Source: Daucus carota subsp. sativus (lineage: Eukaryota; Streptophyta; Magnoliopsida; Apiales; Apiaceae). From it: 64,000 bases of DNA. Where the stretch lies: NCBI RefSeq assembly GCF_001625215.2, contig NC_030383.2:5778779-5842778 (forward strand). Reading direction: 5' to 3'. The translations under genes and the position numbers were made by a program. This document shows positions 35,390 to 46,300 of this stretch, piece by piece (the first letter of the stretch is position 1; the number at the start of each line of letters is the position of its first letter). The notes beneath the pieces were generated by a model, which was not told the DNA's origin, did not search any database, and was given only the letters and a program-made list of their open reading frames with translations.

Positions 35390-36872
35390 ATGGCTGAAGC
35401 TGGATCATCTTCTCATGTTTGCTTGATTGCTTCTGACAACGAACCTATTTGTCCTCCTCGCCCTCCATCCAGAGGTTCCGTAAGCATCCTGATATCTCAA
35501 ACCCTTTACTACTCTACATAATTAATTATTTAAAGATCATGTTAATTCTACTAGTAGAGATGTAAAAATTAATCCGCATAGTATATTCGTGTGAGATGAT
35601 AGTTTATTTTGTTATTTGGAGTATGAAATGATAGTTCGATTATGCACAAATTTTTATCGCAGGAAAAAAATAAAATCGTAGTGCAGCTGCTGCGTGTATA
35701 TATGCGTGATGCATCTATGCATGAAGATAATATAACTTTTGCAGAGATTACAGATATGTACATGCATGAGTTTGTAACTTATGTCTTTTATTTACTAAAT
35801 AAGTTAGGGTCTCGGTCCCGGCATGTGTATAGCTTATCGTTTTATAGACGTTGGATGATGTGCCCAATGGCCGGGATTATAATAAATTTCTGCCACGTCC
35901 AACGCTTTTTCTAAAAATTCGCTGGACAAATAACCATTCTAGTAATCCGGTGGAAGAAAAGCGCAGGGCGTGACAAAAATTTGTTATAATCCCGACAATT
36001 GGCTACATCATCCAACGGCCATATAAGTGTAGGTTGGATAAGCCCTCCCCAGCATACCAGGACCCATATAGTTATGATTTGAGTTTGTCATTGACTTGTA
36101 CAATGGATTAGCTCGAAAATTAGGGAGGGAACTTGAATGACTAGTGAATAGGCACTTGGCCTTTGGCATTTTGCATTTTAGTTTGTATGGTGAGGTTTTT
36201 CTTAATAAAGTTTAACACAGTGATCTCCTTCTAAAGACAAGAATGCACAGTGTTAACTGATAATGCTGCAGCTCTGTCATGCGTTTGTTAACATTCTACC
36301 TGGCCTCAGCATACCAAATTTCCACAAATTTGGTAAGCTTTTAGTATTTGTTGTTTTTGGCTTTGCCCTCTCTGTCGTATATATGTCAATTGTTAAATGC
36401 ATTGAACCATAATCGATCATTAAGTAAAAATTATTATTTTAAACGATAGATTTGCCTGTAATGAACGTAAAGAAAACTGTAACAGTAGTTCCACAAAAGA
36501 TTAAAGGTATCCAAATGAATCAAACAAGTTTGTCACATAATTCTTTGAATCAGGACCGCTGATGTTATGTTCTGTCAGTTCTTGATGTTACATTATTAAG
36601 TTGGTAATTACATTATGCGTGATTTTGAAATAATCGTTGACTGAACAATGCTCAACATGCCTTGCTTGTAAAGCTTAATCATGTTAAATGATCGTTTAGT
36701 CATTGTTGCGTCCAGCAAAGAATTACAAATACGAACATCTCACTGACTTAATCCTAGTCCAAATGCAGTACAGTGTCTTGTTTATTACAATATAGTTGGT
36801 TTTTGTGATCTTAGTACAGCTTTCTTTAAATTTGCAGAAAGTTTAAGTGGATTATATGACCCTCTGAAATAA
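35390..36872 (+). CDS. possible small three-exon gene, 61 residues, unknown
   Basis: Exons 35,390-35,479, 36,272-36,332 and 36,838-36,872 have good GT-AG borders (TTCC|GTAAGC, GCTGCAG|CTC, TTTG|GTAAGC, TTTGCAG|AAA), stay in frame across both junctions, and end at TAA. The product begins MAEAGSSSHVCLIASDNEP, is proline-rich in the middle (CPPRPPSRGS), then LCHAFVNILPGLSIPNF, and ends SLSGLYDPLK. I recognise no domain, signal peptide or membrane helix. Intron lengths (792 and 505 bp) are normal. It may instead be the start of a larger gene or a decayed fragment. Confidence 0.45.
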
Positions 36873-38846
36873 TGTATTGGAACTGCTGCATAAGAGAAAA
36901 CCAAGATTGATCTGAATCTCAGGAGGGGGCATAAAATCTTTTCTATAACTTCACTGCAGTTTAAGGAAAATATTAGTTCTAAATTTTGTTAAGTTCCATG
37001 CTAAACCAGTTTACAGCACATTGAATTGTTTAAGGAGGGAGATTTAGTTTTGAAATGCGTGGAAGGGGGGGAAATCATGTGGAAAAAAAAGTTCACATAG
37101 GAAAGGGTGGTGTCAAACTGTCAGGTGTGTACACACCCTTCGATTTGTTAATGCTATAGATTATTGCTCAAATTAGTCAATATATGAACCCAGCACTCTA
37201 ATTTTCTGAACTTGAATATTACACAAATTACCTAAAATTACGTATGAGAATCTGATTATCACAACAAAAGGACCCAAATTTAGTGCATACGGGAAACTAA
37301 TGCATCCTGTTGAACTATTATCTACTGACGCTGGCATCAATTGATAATAGTTCAACACATCCGTAGTTATTAAATTGTCGCAGCTGATGCCCCTCCCCCA
37401 GACAATTGACGTGTATTTAAGAGACCCGAGCACCTTTGTGTAAGATGTTAATTTGAGTGTTATCGCAAATAACCATGACTTATCAATACTTAACTACATG
37501 TATGAAATGCTTGAGCTTGACCATGAGCAGGTCCTCATTCCAGCACTTCTAGGGCACTGATAGAGTGAGCATTAGAGTAATGATAAAAAAGAAAAAGTGA
37601 TCTCTGGGAAGACGGTTTAGCTACGTTCTTTTTTTCCTAAATTCAGATGTTTCCAAATATCAATTCTCTGATCACAAAGTCATGAATTATTATTACTATT
37701 ATTGCTGATTTTGGAATTAATCATTATATAGATTACAAGGGATTGAATTATTTTCCATTAGAAATTGCAATGCATGCGAGTATGTGGGGGTTGGTGAGCA
37801 CCTTATCAAGTACTGTATATCCATGCAATCAAAGGCTGAATTTCAAAGGAATGCTTGTATCTTGATTATTAAGGTCTGGACGGTTGTTAGTTGTCTTATT
37901 CAGTTGCTCAACTACTATTACGATTTGTGCATAGGTACATTTTCCAATGTGTTTGATTGAAAAGTATCGTACTTGGAACTTTCCATCAAGTTTATATGTA
38001 CACTCTCCCTTAACACTATGCATTGCTTAAAGGTGGGTTCTCGTGTTTCATTAGCCTTATTAGGTTGCTTTTCTTCTAGTACAATATCAAAGTAAAAGTG
38101 AGGAGTGACTTAGAAAACATCTCCCTAGCTCTTGAACTTTATACCTTAGAAGCACATTTAAAAAAATATGTACTGATATATCCAGTACATCAAAGGATAT
38201 GGATTTTATGATATTTTGGACTATTTCTCTCCTATTATGGTCATTGTTGATCAGTTTTCCGAATTGCACTATTTAGGACATGATAATCCAAGTGAACACA
38301 ACCTTAGCGTGTTTAATCTGAGAACAGATCCTGTTGTATTATAGATAGGATGGAGCAATGTACAATATGTGTGGGTGAAAATTTTGTACTTGTTTCCAGA
38401 TCTCATTACTCGCTTTTTCCCCTCGTCGTATAGAGGGCGCTTTTCTATGTTCCTTCGAATATCTTTTTCTTTGTTGCCAAGCAGTAATGACAAATGACCA
38501 GAAACCATTGATTCAGAACTTAGCAGTGTGTATCCATTAGGATTCTAAAGTATGCTAGTATCCCAAAAGACAGTGCCTGAACGGTATCGTATCGCGGCAT
38601 CTTCCTCTGGTGGTAGGTTGATGGTTCAAATGTCAGATTTTAGGGATTAAAAGCCTTATAAGCGCAAAATTTATACAATAAATTGTACATAGATTAACAT
38701 GTATATTCACATAGTAAAGTCCTATTTACTTGGTACAATTTGGGGATGCATAGCAAATGCCTGAAGATCACATGAAATATTAATATATTTGACAATCCTG
38801 TGTCATTCACTCTTTCATAGACTGCAATGTTCTTGATACATCATCA
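36873..38846. other. intergenic stretch
   Basis: No supported gene. 38,288-38,306 is a remnant of the right end of the Tourist-like MITE at 21,345-21,673, with adjacent TTA. The rest probably includes the 3' UTR of the minus-strand MAKR gene. Confidence 0.45.
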
Positions 38847-39722
38847 CTATTGTTGAGAGTTTTTGCAGTGAGCAATTGCAGCATCAATAGAACCTTCAGT
38901 GTCAGAACCAGAGCTGATTCTCCTCTTATGAAGATCCAGCCCACGAACCCCGTTTGTGTCAAAAGAGAATGAAGATGACGATGAACAAGAAGAACATGAG
39001 GAAGATAAAGAAGCAGAATACGAGCATTTATTCATAGAATGATGCCTGATCTCCCCATGAAATGATCTCCGGTGGCTAAAATTGAATGGATCCTCTTGTC
39101 TGATAGGCCATCCTGATCTTCTCGCGGAGTTCTTAGCTTTCTTGCTTGAACGGTCAGTTTCACCTTTTGATATGTTTCCCGGATCTCCTTTATTGGCAGC
39201 TGTTTTGACAATGGACTCATCAGAACAACTAGACTTGGAAAACAAGGATTTCAAATGTGTGCCAGCTAACAACTTCTTGATCAGCCTGAGCTTCTTCTTA
39301 GGCCAAGACTTCTTGGGAACTTCACCAACGTTGAATTTCTCATCAGTGAGTTCAGCAAAGAGATGATCATCAAGCTGCTTATCACTAGTACTCCTAAACG
39401 ACTCCGATGGAGAAACATCGCATGATCGAGATATCGAGGTTGTGGTGGTAGTAGAGGGCTGGAGAAGATTTTGCAGCATTTGTAAACGTGGTGGAAGATG
39501 CAGAGGGAGGAGTTTTCCTTTGTAAAAAAGCTCATCAGCCGGAAAAATAGAGGTTTCACTCTTTTGATTATTGGAGAAGAACTCGAATTCTATATCTTGT
39601 GGTGGAGGAGGAGGAGAAATATTTATCGAATGCCGAAACAAGTTGGAAGAAAAAGAGCTTAAATCCATATCGATATAGCCCTCATCCTCATCTTCTTCTA
39701 CATGTTTATAGTTAGGGGCCAT
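38847..39722 (-). CDS. MAKR: membrane-associated kinase regulator (MAKR/BKI1-like)
   Basis: Single exon, 291 residues from ATG at 39,722. An in-frame ATG at 39,821 would add 33 poorly family-like residues, so the inner start beginning MAPNYKHVEEDEDEGYIDMD is preferred. Family marks are the acidic N terminus with YIDMDLSSFS, the proline run (PPPPP), and the conserved block ADELFYKGKLLPLHLPPRLQ. Next come a lysine-rich stretch KKSWPKKKLRLIKKLL for membrane association, a serine-rich region, and the C-terminal IDAAIAHCKNSQQ. MAKR proteins dock at the plasma membrane and modulate receptor kinases in brassinosteroid and peptide signalling. Function is by homology. Confidence 0.88.
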   Translation of the reverse strand: MAPNYKHVEEDEDEGYIDMDLSSFSSNLFRHSINISPPPPPQDIEFEFFSNNQKSETSIFPADELFYKGKLLPLHLPPRLQMLQNLLQPSTTTTTSISRSCDVSPSESFRSTSDKQLDDHLFAELTDEKFNVGEVPKKSWPKKKLRLIKKLLAGTHLKSLFSKSSCSDESIVKTAANKGDPGNISKGETDRSSKKAKNSARRSGWPIRQEDPFNFSHRRSFHGEIRHHSMNKCSYSASLSSSCSSCSSSSSFSFDTNGVRGLDLHKRRISSGSDTEGSIDAAIAHCKNSQQ

Positions 39723-40911
39723 TTTATCTTCTATTCTTTTTCTCAGCAGCTTTTGAAGAGTTGGTTTAGAATGAATGAAACTATGAGAGTCTAACCTTCT
39801 TATATATGCGCGCTGATGCATGCTTTATGAGTTATGACTAGGAAAATATTATAAAATATCTTAAATATAACAAATATCTTGTGAATACTTGTAAAAAGGC
39901 CACTTAAGATCTTAGAGAGAGTTCGTCGATGTTGTTTTAATTTTGGAATTTTTTTAGAAGTATCATAAAGTTTAGCAAATTCTAATTCTAATAGATATAA
40001 AAATTCAACAGATTATATGTTATTTTTTAGTTAAATACTATTAAATTTTAAAAAATACAGATTATGAGTTAAATATATATCGATAACTAAGAAGAAACTT
40101 TTAATTTGTTACTGATTATCTCCGAATTATGATGAATTCTTAAAATATTCTATTAATTCATTTAATAAAACAGCTTGAATAATATCTAATAATTCAATAA
40201 ATTTGTCGAAAGAAATACTTAATTAAAGATAATCTGCAATAAAATTAAAAATAATATGAAAAAAAAACATCATTGCATCAAAACTCTCATAAGTAATCAA
40301 AACCAAAACATATGAAAGGGGAGATTGTAACAATATTAACAATAAAATCTCAGACAGTTTTAGATTTTTATGTGGTGTAACATAGATAAAATATTTATAT
40401 CAAACAGACATACTGAATTTTTGGACATTAAAATGTGCTGCGAAATCGAAATAGACATTTGAACAGTCCTGAATAGTATATATCTACCATCTTTTCCCAA
40501 CAAACTTTTGGTTTGCTACTTAAAAAACTACAAACCCACTTGACACTGTACTTTGTCCTCTACGTAACATGACTAGTGCAAAAGTTCATGCGCGACTAGA
40601 CAGACATTTGTGTCGATTACAATGAAACACCACTTGCTTCGATACCTCTATGCTTGCAGAAAACACAAGACACAAACTCAAAAACACCAAAAATGATATA
40701 CATTCGATGAATCAAACTTGGGTCAAATTCCATTCAATCTAACAAACGAAGCTGTCAATAAAACTTTTACTATTTGGAGTGTTGTAAACATCCCCGACTA
40801 ATTTTTAATTAATCCATAAGACTGACTTATCGATTATATTTTGATTTGACTAAAAATTTCTGATATATTCAAAATATCCGATATATCACCTATAAATCCT
40901 AAATCATCAAT

Positions 40912-41191
40912 CAGGGTCGGCCCTAGAGATTTAGGTAACCTAGACGAATTTTGAAAATAGTGTCCCTATTTTTCAAGATCGTAAAGGAAAATTTACATAC
41001 ATTCAAATCAATATACAATGACATAATCAAAAACATTGTTTTAAGTTTAACAACGAAATTAATTCAAATGCATGTAAATATATAAATACATAAATTTATC
41101 ACTATATACTACACATGCATAGGTTTTTTGGTGCCCGGATAATGGTGCCCTAGGCGTTCGCCTTGATCGCCTTAGCCAAGAGCCGGCCCTG
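40912..41191. mobile_element. small hAT-like MITE
   Basis: Starts CAGGGTCGGCCCTAGAG and ends AAGAGCCGGCCCTG (inverted). Flanked by a perfect 8-bp duplication TCATCAAT (40,904-40,911 and 41,192-41,199). 280 bp, non-coding. Confidence 0.8.
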
Positions 41192-41590
41192 TCATCAATC
41201 GATTAGTTCCGGTTTCCGATTTCTACCGTAAGTCTGTGATAGCTTAATGTGCACACTTTCTAGACAGACTATGAACAGTTTGCATGAAGATAGATGTTTG
41301 TTATATGGAACCAACACATTGGACCAGATAATAGGTCTTTTTGATGGGCCAAGCTAGAGCTTATACTTCCATTCAATGAATAATGACTTTATATCTTTCT
41401 TGATAGTGAAACAAGTAGAGGCTAACCAGTCTGCAAACCAAGATAGATACTCGTTCTAATAATTTGAGTTCCAAGACACATTCATCACACCAGGACATTG
41501 ACATGGTTCCAACTTTGTTGCCAAGCCGTTCTTCGCGTTTGAAACTCCTTGGAGACAGGATTAGTCCCGTCCAAATCCAATGTGATGAAG

Positions 41591-41654
41591 ACACCTTACG
41601 TGGAAACTAAAAGATATTAAAATGAAAACGGCAATAACATTCCACGTAAGGTGT
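41591..41654. repeat. 15-bp perfect inverted repeat
   Basis: ACACCTTACGTGGAA (41,591-41,605) and TTCCACGTAAGGTGT (41,640-41,654) are exact reverse complements with a 34-nt loop; each contains ACGTGG/CCACGT. Confidence 0.8.
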
Positions 41655-43360
41655 TATTGATGAGAAAATTTAAAATTGTAGAGAATTGCTTAAGGTTTCT
41701 AATTCAGTGACAAATTGTGATCCAAAAGTTCTTATACAAAATGAATGAATTACAATTGACTCTCAGCAAAGATAAGGATCAGCGAGTTCAGCAGAACGAT
41801 GAGGCATGATAATTAAATGTCGTAAATTCTTTGGATACCCTCTGTTACATACTCCAAGCACTAGCATCTTGCTTCAATAACAACAAACCTGTACCGTTGT
41901 ACGTGTTATTGATGTCTGGTAATAGCATTCTTCAATAATTCCATGCATTGTGATCTTCCTGCAAATACAGAGAATAACTTTAAAAGACACTATGTCAATT
42001 CAATACAGAGCAACAATTAGCTGCCTTTTGTTAGATCATTCTCTTAAAAGGAATGACAATTCGAGTTCATTTGCCTAATAGATTTATACGAAAGATAACT
42101 TGATTCAGACCTTCCTGTAAGTAAGGGAACTCCTCAGTGTCTCTGTTACCTGATTAAAATTCGGAGGAAAGAGTGCTTTGATATTCTTTGATACACAAAG
42201 CCGATCACAGAGCTTGCCAAACTAGCCTGATAACGAAAATCCATTGCTATGGACTATGGTTGTGCAATATTACCTTTAAACACTTTATCTTAAATTCGTG
42301 AGGTACTTTGTTTATAACTGCCATCAGCAAACTAAAACTCAAAACAATCAGTATATTTCAATTCTATCTAGCATGATCTATCAGACAGTTATGCAAATGA
42401 AACTTCAGTAGCAAGTTATGTCCTGATTCAGAAGGTTAGGAAGACAAGCTTGGATAGATCATAGATGTAGTGTTAATCTGAAACCTAAGATATCAGAAAT
42501 TTGCAAGTACTAATAAAATATCTCTAAGTGAGCTGCACGTGTATACATTCAGTTCCCGGCAATTTTTTCATCTTAACCTATGTGGGACTACGCGAGCTTC
42601 TGTCCACCTCGCTAATAATTCATCTAGCTTGTGGCATCTAATCATAATAGAAGAATATGGTGTGTCGCTGCTGTACAAACATCAAACTTCTCTTGGATGG
42701 GAGTGGTCAGTTCCTAACATCATCTGATACATGATTTGCAAGTTTCAGTGAAGGCAATGTCTCAAAACGTGTCACATACATAGACTTTGCAGGTTTCTAT
42801 GCGTAGCTCAGTAAAGTTAATCTAATGAAGGAGCTGAATTCTACTTCCATGCTTTATCTTGCATAGCTACGATGTATCTATATTTTACATTCTTTAAATG
42901 TGCAGAGCTCAAGTTATGAAAGCAGTTATCAAAGTCTCAAGTTCTGCTCGATTCATTTGAATAATGAGGCTAAGTAGTAGTGCGTGTCTGTGTGTGCGCG
43001 ACGGGAATACCAGTTCAATGATAAATAGACTAGATTTGTGCATGCAAGAGCCAGGTGTAGATAATGTATCTGCAAATGTTGAGTGAGATAAGAAGGAAAG
43101 CGAGCACAGATCATTAGTGTCGAGCCAGCAAAAGAAAGTAAACTGAGAAACAAGAGTTCTAGGTAAATATAAGCAGGATCATTTTATAAAAAAGTCGATG
43201 GAGCAGAAGCTCAAATTACAAAAGCCTGTCAATAGTATATTCATATGATTTGCCTAAACAAATAAAAAACAAGCACAATTCTTCAACTATAATTATCTGA
43301 CAAACTAAAAGCATATGCCCAACTATTACAAAAGCAAATCCAATAATGGCTTGTTAAAAG
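41655..43360. other. intergenic stretch without an assignable gene
   Basis: Short frames here lack family features. On the minus strand a possible exon after CTGTATTTGCAG (about 41,958) reads KITMHGIIEECYYQTSI and stops after 27 codons; nothing supports it further. 43,160-43,360 is likely Nup98 3' UTR. Confidence 0.35.
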
Positions 43361-46300
43361 CTAGAAGTGCGGAACTCTGAATTTCCACTCCCCCTGCACA
43401 GGATTATATGACACAAACTCTGCACCTTGTTGAGCTGTCTTCTGCATCAGCTTCTCTTTGAACTTGTCAACGTTTGGACCATTTACGTATTGTTTCCCAG
43501 TTTTCCTATCAACAACCTTTATGTTGCATAGAGTTATCTCTGCTGCTTTGTTTAAGCCTTGCCCAACTGGTGGTTTCTTGCCTTCGTCCATATAAACAAT
43601 TACCTCGCGATTTCTGAACTCAATGTAAGATTCTAGATCAAGCTCCCTCACGTCTGTCTCTTCTAAGAACTTAATGCTTCCATAACCCTGACGTCCAACA
43701 ACAAAGCCCTTCACATGGCTAATGAACCCTGGTTCATAGCTTTCTTTAGTTGCCAATTCCTCCACTCGTGGCTCAAAGTAGTAGTCACTGTTCTTGAGCT
43801 TCGGCATCAGCCCATTAAGATTTGAAGAAATTTTCTTTCTGATTGGATGATTGCCATGAACAGAATTAATGTTATGGATATTTTCAGCAGCATCTGTCTC
43901 GCTAGAAATTCCTGTAACAGTTCGAGGGAAGCAGCATGAATTGCAAATTAATGACATGGCAGCAGAATAGAAATCAACACACTACAAGACACTAGATCTA
44001 ACTACACTCGCAGCACACTTTTCTTGTCTTCTTAATATATAATCAGGACAATTATAGACTTTGCAGTATTAACTATTAAGGCACAATGTCACCAAATTCT
44101 TGGTATGTACCATTCCTATAACTAGTATATAACTAGGTTGCTTATGCCAAAAAATACAGATTAAGAAAGAGGGATCATATCTTCATATTAATAGAATACA
44201 GATCGCATAATCTACCAGAAGAGAGATTCGTATAAATTGTTCTTGAAATTAGATTTAGTGAGAGTTTTCACATAGTCATTTACAACATGATAAAGATAAC
44301 AGAATAATCTAAAGAAACAGCCCACCAATTTGTGAAAAAGTGTAGACATGCCTCCATCTCTAATAAAGTACATAGCTCCTTCAAATTTCAGTTAAGCGAG
44401 AAACACAAAACTTAATTAGTTATGGCTGAAGAGATATATATGTTTTGTCAATGGACTTACCATCTTTATCTTGATTTACGGAACCATCCTGATCAGGCGC
44501 AGGCGTAGACGACTCCACTTCACCTGAAACAAAATTAAACCAAATTGACAACGTAGTACATATAACTATACAAGTTCAATATACTTTTATGCTTTATTTT
44601 TTTTATTAGCCATTGATTTTAATCTATATATACAAACACATATGCATTATGCAAATTTTACCAGGCACCTACCATTCTTATAAGTATCAGAGGATGAATT
44701 ATTTCCAAAGGATGTGTTATTGAAGTTGACCCTTAGCTTCATATCTTCATAGAGACCAGAAATAAAAACTTTTGGATTACTCCTCGGCAGAAGTGGAGCC
44801 TCCTTTCTGGCAGAGGTAGGAGTCTCCTGAGCGTCATCAAAAAATGCCACCTGCATATGCATATTTTCATGGTATTATTCTACCCATTAATGAAAAAGGA
44901 AGAGAGCGAACATAATATAATAGTTAGAAGATACTGATCTCAACTTGTCTTACAGATCTTACCTTTGGACCATCACTTCTAGGTTTGTATTTTTGTATTG
45001 GCAGCGATCTTTTTCTGTGATATGTTAAGTGTCTAATACTCAGCAAAGATGGACTTCTTGCAGGAGCAGGCTTGTCACAGACCTACAGGAAAGAAAATAA
45101 GCAGTTACAACAAAGGTGATGGCTTTAGGACAGCAAAAAACTGTTAAATACCAGGGACTTGTGTTGAAGGCATTTAAGATACAGATATGCATTGCTCCAA
45201 CACATACTTGTTCTGACAACAGTACCTCCAACCCTCACAAATATCGCAGATGCAATATCTCATTGTCAATATCTTGATCCTAAATCCAAATTCCATTCAT
45301 TGTCAAAATGTTGATTGTATCAATTTGCCATGTGCCCATATATAAACTTATACATTTTTTTAGATTTTTAAAATACTAAATAGTATTTGTAAAAAATCCA
45401 AAATCTAGCTATATGTCCTCACCCCTCAATCGCTGCTAGGATGTAGGTAATTATTTACGAGCAAAATATAACATTGCTAACTCATGAAAATAAAGTAATT
45501 TATGGTAAATGCTACATAATGGCAATGAACTGTACAGATGTACGAGAACTTACAGGCATACAAGAAATTCCATATCTTAAAGGTGGTGCAGTCCTAGTCC
45601 CTTCAGTTAACATAGAAGCTGCTGATGAACTGCTAGCTGAGGGATATTGAGGTGAAGTTGGGGTGGGTAGACTGGATATAAATGAGGATTTATTAGGTTC
45701 AGATATGGAGACAGGCTGAGTTACTGAAATGGTGGGTGCACTACATGAGCCATTATAAGATGGATTGGGACTGATCAGTGGGCTAAAGGGAGCTACATAG
45801 GAAGTGGTTGTCACTGTTGTGAACCATGGATTAGACGGGACCGAAGGAGGTACATGATTCAGAAATGAGTACTGTCCGATTGTAGGAGGCGTCAGTGTTG
45901 TGTCAAATGAACTGGATGAGACTGAAGGAGGTGCAGGATTCAGAAATGAATTCGGTACGATTGAAGGGGGATTTAGTGGTGTGTCAAATGGATTGGATGG
46001 GACTGAAGGAGGTGCTGGATTCAGAAATGAGTTCTGTATGATTGGAGGGGGCTTCAGTGTTGTGTGACTGTCAAATGGACTGGACGGGACTGAAGGAGGT
46101 GCAGGATTCAGAAATGAGTTCAGTACTGTTGAAGGGGGCTTCACTGCTGTGTCCAATGGATTGGACGGGACTGAAGGAGTTGCAGGACTCAGAAATGAGG
46201 TCTGTACGATTGGAGGGGGCTTGAGCGTCGTCTCAAATGAATTGGACGGGACTGATGAAGGTGCAGGATTCAGAAATGAGTTATGTGCAATTGAAGGGGA

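Noticed and set aside
41870..41960. Minus-strand exon reading KITMHGIIEECYYQTSI after a TTTGCAG acceptor
   Set aside because: No upstream exon joins it convincingly and no family is recognised.
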